Source of the DNA: Candidatus Omnitrophota bacterium
Lineage (GTDB): Bacteria > Omnitrophota > Gorgyraeia > B26-G9
Direction: 5' to 3'
Assembly: GCA_022013205.1 (NCBI GenBank)
Contig: JAKLQT010000226.1
Location: 1 to 16,652 of the forward strand
DNA: 16,652 nucleotides
The position numbers and the translations under genes were made by a program. Below are positions 8,380 through 14,123 of this stretch, in pieces; the stretch's first letter is position 1, and each line of letters begins with the position of its first letter. Under the pieces are notes generated by a model, which ran no database searches, was not told the DNA's origin, and worked only from the letters and a program-made list of their open reading frames with translations.

Positions 8380-8800
8380 GTTAATCGAGCATACTGCTGA
8401 TTTGGGGTTACGGGTTTTCGCGCGCAGCACGCAGGAGTTATATGTTAACGCGGCAAAAGGGATGTTTAATATTATTGCCCGAAGAAAACCGCGCGCAAAA
8501 AAAGAAACATATATAAAAAAAATAAAGTTTGAGCTTAATATTCGCGCGCGTAATCGCGAAGAGCTTTTAGTTGGCTGGCTAAGTGAGCTGCTGACATTAT
8601 TTGACATACACGATCTTATTTTCATCCGCTTTAAAATCAACCAACTCACCACCAGGCAGGTCAAAGCAATTGCCTGGGCCGAGCCATTAAACAAGCAAAC
8701 ATATACTCGCAAAACAGAAATAAAGGCAGTAACCTATCACCAGCTGAAAATAAAAAAGGCAGGGGGAATATTTATCGCGGAAATAATTTTTGATGCATAG
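8345..8800 (+). CDS. Archease (RtcB activator)
   Basis: Archease helps the RNA ligase RtcB become guanylylated and turn over. The 151-residue protein has the family opening HELIEHTADLGLRVFA (H16, T17, A18, D19) and the typical helix ELYVNAAKGMFNII. It ends with FIAEIIFDA, whose Asp150 matches the conserved C-terminal metal-binding acid of the family. Length fits (about 140-150). ATG 8345 (or the adjacent ATG 8348) lies within the gyrA acidic tail, overlapping gyrA by 35 bp. The GAAGAAGAAGATGATG run encodes acidic residues of GyrA and also supplies the purine-rich ribosome-binding site and start codons, so translation is probably coupled. Its partner rtcB is 3.7 kb downstream. Confidence 0.92.
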   Translation: MMKAAQKQKPHELIEHTADLGLRVFARSTQELYVNAAKGMFNIIARRKPRAKKETYIKKIKFELNIRARNREELLVGWLSELLTLFDIHDLIFIRFKINQLTTRQVKAIAWAEPLNKQTYTRKTEIKAVTYHQLKIKKAGGIFIAEIIFDA

Positions 8801-8973
8801 AGCTGCTGCAAAAAATCATGCATATTTTGGAAAAATCATTGACCATAAAACGTTATATTGACGGGGTCAAAAATAACGATGGGAAATTGTTTAATTAACC
8901 ACCTGTGGCAGCGATTTTTCTATGAGCATATTATCAACATAGATACGTCATTACAAAATATACGTAACTATAT

Positions 8974-9010
8974 AACCCACCATTCCACCTACGCGGTGGA
9001 ATGGTGGGTT
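8974..9010. repeat. Perfect 16-bp hairpin
   Basis: AACCCACCATTCCACC (8974-8989) and its exact reverse complement (8995-9010) enclose the loop TACGC. The stem top CACC-TACGC-GGTG resembles that of the hairpin at 9063-9095. It lacks a T-run on either side, which argues against an intrinsic terminator. A REP-like repeat is more likely. Confidence 0.75.
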
Positions 9011-9032
9011 CGAAATAAAACACGCCACTGAT

Positions 9033-9058
9033 AAATATAAGCTAAAAATTCCAAAAGG
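9033..9058 (+). repeat. 26-bp direct repeat, copy 1
   Basis: The segment begins AAATATAAGCTAAAAATTCC and continues AAAAGG. It is identical to 10491-10516. The match stops sharply on both sides. Exact identity over 26 bp in a 16.6-kb window is very unlikely by chance. Confidence 0.85.
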
Positions 9059-9062
9059 ACCT

Positions 9063-9095
9063 AACCATACCTGCACCTACGAGGTGCAGGTGGTT
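9063..9095. repeat. Hairpin with TACGA loop
   Basis: ACCTGCACC (9069-9077) pairs with GGTGCAGGT (9083-9091) around the loop TACGA. The stem extends with AACC (9063-9066) against GGTT (9092-9095) after a two-base bulge. The CACC-TACGN-GGTG apex is shared with the hairpin at 8974-9010, while the lower stems differ. Confidence 0.7.
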
Positions 9096-9217
9096 ATAAT
9101 ATGGGTAAGATATTCCCTGAAAAACGGCAATAAAGAGTTAAAAACAGGTTGTTGAACGGAAAAATTTGAACTATAATATAGAAAATAGCAATAAGTTCCG
9201 AAAATTTGCTTTTAACC

Positions 9218-9248
9218 AGGAAAACCCCTTTGATTTTGGGCTTTTCCT
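9218..9248. repeat. Imperfect stem-loop upstream of small gene
   Basis: AGGAAAACCCC (9218-9228) pairs with GGGCTTTTCCT (9238-9248), with one C-C mismatch and a nine-base loop. It ends 33 bp before the preferred start of the next gene. It could be a leader structure or part of a repeat. Confidence 0.45.
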
Positions 9249-9281
9249 ACAGCCTCGACAGATGTAAAAATGGAGAATAAT

Positions 9282-9833
9282 ATGAAATATTTTAGAAAAA
9301 GTATAAAAATGAATATATTTTATTTGCTAATAAGTTGTTTTTTATTTTTTGGCGGCCCCTTTGGATGTGTCTATCGCCAATATTCCGGAAGATCTTTGCC
9401 ACATAATGAATTTGCGACCATTTTGATACGAAATGACTCAACTATAATCAGAACTATTGACGGAAAACCTACCCATCCAAGCCTAGGTAAAACTCTTTTA
9501 TTTGGCGGCCTTTACGGTTTTCTCTTTAGAGATACTATACACACAAAAGCACTGGTAGCTCCTGGTAACCATATATTATCAGTCGATTACGTGACTTCCT
9601 ATGCTCGTTCTACAAGGCCTCATTCGGTTGAATTTTTTGCAGAACCTAATCATACATATGGAATAAATGCTGTTATTGGTGATGTACTTCCAAACACCTT
9701 TGACTTTGATACAACATCTTATAGTTGGGATGTGTTTTTGGAAGACATAACTGAGCCTTCACCAGTAAATGTTGGCAGCAACATAATACCGTCTGCGGCT
9801 GATATAATGCCGTCTGAACAAAGAGGTCAATGA
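9282..9833 (+). CDS. Small exported protein, possible lipoprotein
   Basis: No specific function recognised. The 183-residue product starts with a basic segment (KYFRKSIKMN) and a hydrophobic stretch (about 11-27), a signal sequence. Cys29 follows PFG, a weak lipobox. An alternative LISC at 16-19 fits the lipobox better but sits too early in the hydrophobic run. The mature part resembles small envelope lipoproteins with a beta-rich fold: ILIRNDSTIIRTIDGK, then VAPGNHILSVDY (PG-H motif), then VEFFAEPNHTYGINA. I chose ATG 9282 because GGAG lies 6 bp upstream; ATG 9270 would overlap that site. It stands alone between repeat-rich gaps, with no operon partner. Confidence 0.7.
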   Translation: MKYFRKSIKMNIFYLLISCFLFFGGPFGCVYRQYSGRSLPHNEFATILIRNDSTIIRTIDGKPTHPSLGKTLLFGGLYGFLFRDTIHTKALVAPGNHILSVDYVTSYARSTRPHSVEFFAEPNHTYGINAVIGDVLPNTFDFDTTSYSWDVFLEDITEPSPVNVGSNIIPSAADIMPSEQRGQ

Positions 9834-9946
9834 AAAATTTAGGGGACGCGTAGCTTAAAGATTTAAAGTTTATTTTTACCCTCTTAGCTTTTTCCCTTTT
9901 TTATCGACAAATCACACAAAAAATATCACCTAAAAGGGTACTCCAG

Positions 9947-9977
9947 CAGATTAATCTTGTAAAAAATGATTAATCTG
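9947..9977. repeat. 10-bp stem-loop
   Basis: CAGATTAATC (9947-9956) is the exact reverse complement of GATTAATCTG (9968-9977), with an 11-base loop. It starts 113 bp after the exported-protein stop. The T-run expected of a terminator is absent, so its role is unclear. Confidence 0.5.
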
Positions 9978-10194
9978 GGGTAAAATAAAATCATAACAAA
10001 GCATCCATGAAAATGCACCTGCCGTCAAGACAAATGTCAAGGAACAATAATTTTTGATATTTTACTATTAAAATAAACTCAACTCATCCATCCGCGCTTT
10101 AAATTTGCGCATAATAGTAATTATAAGAGGGTGTGCCAATCACTTCAATGGTCTGCAAGTTTAAAAGGAGGGGAGGGGGCAGCTCTCCAAAATA

Positions 10195-10331
10195 CAACCT
10201 AAAGCCCACCCCCGGGGTGTGCTTTAGGTTGCTTGATGTTTTTGGGAGCATTTTTGAGGTGGGGGCTGTGCCTGCCCCCGATGAAACGTCCCCCAGCCTT
10301 CATTTCCTTTTGTCGTCAAAAGGAAACGAAG
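10195..10331. repeat. Three successive inverted repeats
   Basis: Stem 1 pairs 10195-10212 with 10214-10231 (17 of 18 bases complementary, minimal loop). Stem 2 pairs GGGGGC (10261-10266) with GCCCCC (10274-10279). Stem 3 pairs TTTCCTTTTG (10303-10312) with CAAAAGGAAA (10317-10326) around the loop TCGT and extends through CTTC/GAAG after one mismatch. This density explains the sequence better than the overlapping 72-codon frame. A degenerate mobile repeat or a structured RNA would both fit. Confidence 0.6.
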
Positions 10332-10373
10332 CAAAGGAAAACCGCCCCTGAGAAATTTTTGCATATTTCTAAT

Positions 10374-10486
10374 GATTTAGGTTGCTGGATGAATTTCCGA
10401 GTCTAAATCCCCGGAAATTCACCGCCGAAAAGGCAATCCTGCCTTACGGCGCTCCAACATCGTGTTTTCGTCCATCCACCTAAATC
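10374..10486. other. Predicted three-way-junction structure
   Basis: An outer stem joins GATTTAGG and TGGATG (within 10374-10391, separated by a TTGC bulge) to CATCCACCTAAATC (10473-10486). Inside are two hairpins: GAATTTCCG (10391-10399) with CGGAAATTC (10412-10420), and GCCG..AAGGCA (10424-10435) with TGCCTT..CGGC (10440-10450). About 20 unpaired bases follow. The left outer arm partly repeats 10223-10238 (TTTAGGTTGC). The nested architecture suggests a structured RNA or a complex repeat that ends next to the 26-bp repeat at 10491. Expression is unknown. Confidence 0.5.
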
Positions 10487-10490
10487 AAAG

Positions 10491-10516
10491 AAATATAAGC
10501 TAAAAATTCCAAAAGG
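10491..10516 (+). repeat. 26-bp direct repeat, copy 2
   Basis: Identical to 9033-9058. It begins four bases after the composite structure that ends at 10486. The two copies bracket the exported-protein gene and most of the structured region, about 1.43 kb apart. Confidence 0.85.
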
Positions 10517-10525
10517 GGAGTAACG

Positions 10526-10548
10526 CGTATAAAATACAGTATTATACG
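10526..10548. promoter_or_regulatory. Dyad upstream of the restriction-modification genes
   Basis: CGTATAA (10526-10532) and TTATACG (10542-10548) form an exact inverted repeat with a nine-base centre. It lies about 200 bp before the methyltransferase start. A protein-binding operator is possible, but no controller gene is seen in the window. The distance to the candidate promoter is large. Confidence 0.3.
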
Positions 10549-10689
10549 AAACGCTTATAACATGCTATTATAGAGATATTATGAATTGCTAAGAGCAAAG
10601 AATTGAGTTAAAATTGTAAACAGGTGACGTAAATACCGGAAAATAGGAAGGTTCGTATATTAATTGTTGGGCGCAATTCATTAAAATAA

Positions 10690-10718
10690 TTGAAAATATT
10701 GTTTAGACATGATAAAGT
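10690..10718 (+). promoter_or_regulatory. Candidate promoter for the methyltransferase
   Basis: TTGAAA (10690-10695, 5 of 6 matches to the -35) is separated by 17 bp from TAAAGT (10713-10718, 4 of 6 matches to the -10). The methyltransferase ATG is 33 bp after the -10. The region is AT-rich, so a chance match is possible. Confidence 0.35.
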
Positions 10719-10751
10719 AAATAAAAATAATTTAAAAATTGTGAGCATAAA

Positions 10752-11630
10752 ATGGAAATAACTACTGACATATATTTTGGAGATAGCAAGGAACAATTAA
10801 AACTACTTTCAAATAACTCAGTTGACCTTGTTGTGACATCACCGCCTTACGCAGACCAGAGAAAAAATACATATGGTGGAATTCATCATAACAAATACGT
10901 GGATTGGTTTTTGCCTATTTCCAAAGAGTTGTTACGTGTTCTAAACCCAACTGGAACTTTTATTTTAAACATCAAGGAAAAAGTGGTTGAAGGAGAGCGC
11001 AGTACTTATGTAATGGAGCTTATTTTAGAAATGCGTAAACAGGGATGGCTATGGACAGAAGAATTCATCTGGCATAAAAAAAATTGCTATCCAGGTAAAT
11101 GGCCAAATCGTTTTCGTGATGCCTGGGAAAGATTGCTTCAATTCAATAAAAGCCGAAAATTCAATATGTATCAGGAAAAAGTAATGGTTCCAATGGGTGA
11201 TTGGGCAAATTCAAGACTAAAAAATCTTTCTGATACAGATAAAATTCGTGACAATTCAAAAGTAGGAAGCGGTTTTGGTAAAAATATTTCAAACTGGCTT
11301 GAGAGAGATAATGCCTATCCTACAAACGTTTTGCATTTAGCAACAGAATGCAATAATAAAAACCATAGCGCAGCATTCCCAGAAGAACTACCAGAATGGT
11401 TTATTAAACTTTTTACAAAAGAATATGACATTGTTCTGGATCCTTTTATGGGCTCAGGTACAACTTTAATTGTTGCAAATCGAATGAAACGAAATTCAAT
11501 AGGTGTTGATATTGTTCCAGAATATTGCGAAATGGTAAAAAAGCAATTAAATCCAGTTGAATTATATTTATTTGAGCCAAATGCAAAATATGAAAAAACT
11601 AAACCTAAAAGACATACTTCGGTACGTTGA
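10752..11630 (+). CDS. Type II DNA methyltransferase, beta class
   Basis: The 292-residue enzyme transfers a methyl group from S-adenosylmethionine to DNA, protecting sites from the partner nuclease. Catalytic motif IV, TSPPY, is at 29-33. The methionine-binding motif I, DPFMGSGTT, is at 230-238, followed by the acidic strand IGVDIVPEY. Motif IV before motif I defines the beta class, and SPPY favours N4-cytosine methylation, though N6-adenine cannot be excluded. The middle (about 90-215) would hold the target-recognition region. It overlaps the endonuclease gene by 41 bp, so both are expected to be cotranscribed. None of its alanines use GCG, unlike core genes here, which supports acquisition by transfer. 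Recognition site unknown. Confidence 0.9.
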   Translation: MEITTDIYFGDSKEQLKLLSNNSVDLVVTSPPYADQRKNTYGGIHHNKYVDWFLPISKELLRVLNPTGTFILNIKEKVVEGERSTYVMELILEMRKQGWLWTEEFIWHKKNCYPGKWPNRFRDAWERLLQFNKSRKFNMYQEKVMVPMGDWANSRLKNLSDTDKIRDNSKVGSGFGKNISNWLERDNAYPTNVLHLATECNNKNHSAAFPEELPEWFIKLFTKEYDIVLDPFMGSGTTLIVANRMKRNSIGVDIVPEYCEMVKKQLNPVELYLFEPNAKYEKTKPKRHTSVR

Positions 11631-12336
11631 AAAGAATATCGGGTCTTTTCACCAAAAGCGTATACAATCCCTTGATGAATTAAAATTATCACAAGTTCTT
11701 AAACGAAAAAATCCTTATCTGTTTAAAGCAAAATATGTATTGACTGCTGAACAGATTATTAAAGGCTTGGTAGACGCACATATCTCATCAAATGAAGAAA
11801 CTATTTTTGGCGATTGGTTGGAAGGACTAGCTATTTTCATTAACGACAAGGTTTATGATGGTCGCAAATCAGGGATTAAAGGAATTGATCTTGAATTTGA
11901 CAGTAATGGAACAAGAAACATTGTAACAATTAAATCTGGCCCTAATTGGGGCAATAGTTCACAAATTGCAAAAATGGTAACAGATTTCAATACTGCAAAA
12001 AAAACTTTAAGAACTAGCAATTCACAATTAACTATAGTTGCTGTAAACGGTTGTTGTTACGGTAGAGACAACAAACCAGACAAGGGAAGCTATTTTAAAT
12101 ATTGTGGCCAACGTTTCTGGGAGTTTATATCAGGAGACAGTGAACTTTTTATAGAAATTATCGAACCGCTTGGGCATAAAGCCAAAGAAAAGAATGACGA
12201 TTTTGTAAAATCATATTCTCAAATGATTAATATCTTTACTAGAGAATTTTCAAATATATTCTGCAAAGACAATGGAGACATTGACTGGAATAAACTGGTT
12301 AGATTTAATTCAGAGTCAAACAATCCAAAAAAATAA
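11590..12336 (+). CDS. Type II restriction endonuclease, PmeII-like
   Basis: Placed directly after a modification methyltransferase and overlapping its end, this gene most likely encodes the cognate nuclease. From memory it resembles a family that databases label PmeII-type. With the ATG at 11590 the protein has 248 residues. ATG 11581 and TTG 11557 are in-frame alternatives, and none has a good ribosome-binding site. A PD-(D/E)XK-like core can be drawn: E78 in GDWLEGLA, D100 in GIDLEF and K115 in VTIKSGPNWGNSSQ. The residue two before the lysine is Thr113 instead of an acid, so E78 or E102 may supply the missing carboxylate. No GCG alanine codons are used. Specificity is unknown. Confidence 0.82.
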   Translation: MKKLNLKDILRYVEKNIGSFHQKRIQSLDELKLSQVLKRKNPYLFKAKYVLTAEQIIKGLVDAHISSNEETIFGDWLEGLAIFINDKVYDGRKSGIKGIDLEFDSNGTRNIVTIKSGPNWGNSSQIAKMVTDFNTAKKTLRTSNSQLTIVAVNGCCYGRDNKPDKGSYFKYCGQRFWEFISGDSELFIEIIEPLGHKAKEKNDDFVKSYSQMINIFTREFSNIFCKDNGDIDWNKLVRFNSESNNPKK

Positions 12337-12354
12337 GAAATGCCCAAATCAATA

Positions 12355-12401
12355 CACCTGACCTTTTCCCGCGCCGAAATCGGCGTAGAAAAAGGCAGGT
12401 G
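12355..12401. repeat. Long imperfect hairpin upstream of rtcB
   Basis: The arm starting CACCTGACCTTTTC and ending CGCCGA (12355-12377) is largely complementary to the arm TCGGCG..AAAAAGGCAGGTG (12380-12401). Outer CACCTG/CAGGTG and inner CGCCGA/TCGGCG pair exactly, with a few mismatches between. It lies 19 bp after the endonuclease stop and 77 bp before rtcB. There is no T-run, so it is a repeat or a processed structure more than a classical terminator. Confidence 0.6.
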
Positions 12402-12478
12402 AAGTCGATGTTGAGGCTGTAGGATAAGTCAATTTTGGTAAAAATCGCAATGATAAGGAGCCATTACAGGACAATACA

Positions 12479-13918
12479 ATGCTTGAGAAAATTGACGCAT
12501 ACAGCTATAGGATTCCCAAAACATATAAACCGGGGATGCGTGTAGAAGGTATTGTTTATAGCAGCGACAAGCTTATAGGAGAGTTACTTAAAGACAAGGC
12601 CCTGGAGCAGGTAGCAAATGTTGCTTGTTTACCTGGCATTGTAAAGGCATCGCTGGCGATGCCGGATATACACTGGGGGTATGGATTTCCAATTGGTGGA
12701 GTGGCAGCCACAGATATTAATGAAAATGGAGTGGTATCACCTGGAGGGGTAGGGTTTGATATAAATTGTGGAGTAAGGCTTCTAAAAACAGGCCTTTTAC
12801 ACAAGGATGTTTCCGGGTATATACCTGAACTGATCAAGGCATTATACCAAATTATACCTGCTGGAGTCGGGTCTAAGGGGGATATCAGGCTCAGCAGTTC
12901 CGGGCAAAGAAAGATGCTTTTAAAGGGTGCGGGCTGGGCCGTTGCCCAGGGCTTTGGCACTCAGGCAGATCTTGAATGCACAGAAGAAAACGGGCAGATG
13001 AAAAATGCAGACCCTGAGGCTGTCTCGCAGCATGCTTATGAAAGAGGCCGGATGCAGGCAGGGACTTTAGGCTCAGGCAATCATTTTCTTGAGATGCAGG
13101 TTGTTGACGCGGTGTTCGAGCCGGAGACCTGTTCTGAGCTTGGCCTCGAAGAGGGCCAAATAGTAGTGATGATCCATACCGGATCCCGCGGATTTGGACA
13201 CCAGGTATGCAGCGATTATGTGAAGGTGATGCTTGAGGGTATGGCTAAACACGCGATAAAGATCCCGGACAGACAGCTGGCCTGCGCGCCGGTAAACTCA
13301 AAACAAGGACAGGCCTATTTAGGTGCAATGGGGTGCGCGGCAAATTATGCCTGGTCTAACCGGCAGATCTTAATGCACCGCACCCGGGAAGTTTTTGAAA
13401 AATTTTTCAAACAGCCATGGCAAAGCCTGCGCATGGATCTGGTGTATGATGTCGCGCACAATATAGCTAAAATAGAGAAACATTTTGTCGATGGAAAAGA
13501 ACGCACTCTTTGTGTGCACCGCAAAGGAGCGACAAGGGCGTTTGGGCCGGGAAGTAAAGATTTGCCGGATAGATATAAAAAAATAGGGCAGCCGGTGATC
13601 ATTCCCGGAGACATGGGAACAAATTCTTATCTGCTTAGCGGCACGCAAAAGGCAATGCAGGAGACATTTGGTTCTACTTGCCATGGCGCGGGCAGGCAGA
13701 TGTCGCGCACGCAGGCGGTCAAAACCCTCAACAGACAGGCAATCATTGAGGAGTTAAAGGCCAAAGGAATTGTTCTATATGCCAAAGGCAGAGAGACTAT
13801 CTGCGAAGAAGCGCCGCAGGCTTATAAAAATATCAATGATGTTGTAAGCGTTGTACACAATGCGGGAATATCTAAAAAGCTTTGCCGCATGAGGCCGCTA
13901 GCGGTTATAAAGGGATAA
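12479..13918 (+). CDS. rtcB: RNA-splicing ligase RtcB
   Basis: RtcB joins RNA 2',3'-cyclic-phosphate (or 3'-phosphate) and 5'-hydroxyl ends using GTP and Mn2+, in tRNA splicing or RNA repair. All expected active-site residues are present: D94 and C97 in DINCGVR, N201 and H202 in GSGNHFLE, H233 in HTGSRGFG, H327 in VAHNIAKIE, and H402 in CHGAGRQMSR, the likely guanylylated histidine. The protein ends in the family signature RPLAVIKG. Length (479) matches archaeal and long bacterial RtcB, and residue numbers run within two of the Pyrococcus enzyme. ATG 12479 fits the family N-terminus. An AAGGAG lies 18 bp upstream, too far to be ideal. Its activator archease is encoded upstream at 8345-8800. 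Confidence 0.97.
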   Translation: MLEKIDAYSYRIPKTYKPGMRVEGIVYSSDKLIGELLKDKALEQVANVACLPGIVKASLAMPDIHWGYGFPIGGVAATDINENGVVSPGGVGFDINCGVRLLKTGLLHKDVSGYIPELIKALYQIIPAGVGSKGDIRLSSSGQRKMLLKGAGWAVAQGFGTQADLECTEENGQMKNADPEAVSQHAYERGRMQAGTLGSGNHFLEMQVVDAVFEPETCSELGLEEGQIVVMIHTGSRGFGHQVCSDYVKVMLEGMAKHAIKIPDRQLACAPVNSKQGQAYLGAMGCAANYAWSNRQILMHRTREVFEKFFKQPWQSLRMDLVYDVAHNIAKIEKHFVDGKERTLCVHRKGATRAFGPGSKDLPDRYKKIGQPVIIPGDMGTNSYLLSGTQKAMQETFGSTCHGAGRQMSRTQAVKTLNRQAIIEELKAKGIVLYAKGRETICEEAPQAYKNINDVVSVVHNAGISKKLCRMRPLAVIKG

Positions 13919-13948
13919 TAGAAGCAGCGTATAGCGCTTAGCGAATAC

Positions 13949-14032
13949 AAAACCGACGGACGAGAGACGATCACTCCCTCCATATAATACGGCGGGCAGG
14001 CGCTTCGCTCGTTAGGACGAAGGACGCGAAAA
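13949..14032. repeat. Dispersed repeat module, copy 2
   Basis: Starting AAACCGACGGACGAGAGACGA and ending GCTCGTTAGGACGAAGGACG plus a GCGAAAA tail, this matches the module at 5647-5706. It carries about 25 extra bases, including CATATAATACGGCGGGCAGG, between the halves. It occupies the gap between rtcB and the histidine kinase gene. Confidence 0.7.
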
Positions 14033-14049
14033 GCAAAACAGATAACAAT

Positions 14050-14080
14050 ATCGCAGGGGCGGCCCTTGAGCGCCTGTGAT
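14050..14080. repeat. Short stem-loop before the kinase gene
   Basis: ATCGCAGG (14050-14057) pairs with CCTGTGAT (14073-14080), including one G-T pair, around a GC-rich loop. It ends 43 bp before the kinase ATG. It may be part of the preceding repeat. The following sequence is A-rich with no T-run, so a terminator is not supported. Confidence 0.35.
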
Positions 14081-14123
14081 AAAATACTTTTAACTCAGGA
14101 CAAAACAAAATCTTACTTAAGAT

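Larger units (their letters stand above)
8801..9281. other. Intergenic region with hairpin repeats
   Basis: This 481-bp stretch between archease and the small exported-protein gene has no supported reading frame. It holds two hairpins with similar loops (8974-9010 and 9063-9095), one copy of a 26-bp direct repeat (9033-9058) and an imperfect stem at 9218-9248. None is followed by a T-run, so none is a convincing terminator. Confidence 0.6.
9834..10751. other. Long non-coding repeat-rich region
   Basis: This 918-bp stretch separates the exported-protein gene from the restriction-modification genes. It contains a hairpin at 9947-9977, a dense set of stems at 10195-10486, the second 26-bp repeat (10491-10516), a dyad at 10526-10548 and a possible promoter at 10690-10718. 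The only reading frame of note is a GTG-started 72-codon frame (10133-10351). It runs straight through three inverted repeats and I do not regard it as a gene. Confidence 0.65.

Noticed and set aside
8974..9010. Intrinsic terminator after archease
   Set aside because: The stem is strong but no T-run follows on either strand.
10195..10231. Integron attC site, because of the AACCTAAAGC/GCTTTAGGTT palindrome
   Set aside because: The ends do not match the RYYYAAC and GTTRRRY core sites, and no integrase or cassette array is present.
10133..10351. 72-codon GTG-started frame as a small gene
   Set aside because: It runs through three inverted repeats (10195-10331), its composition reflects those palindromes, and no protein family is recognisable.
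8801..10751. CRISPR array
   Set aside because: Repeats here are only two-copy or palindromic, with no regular spacing, and there are no cas genes.
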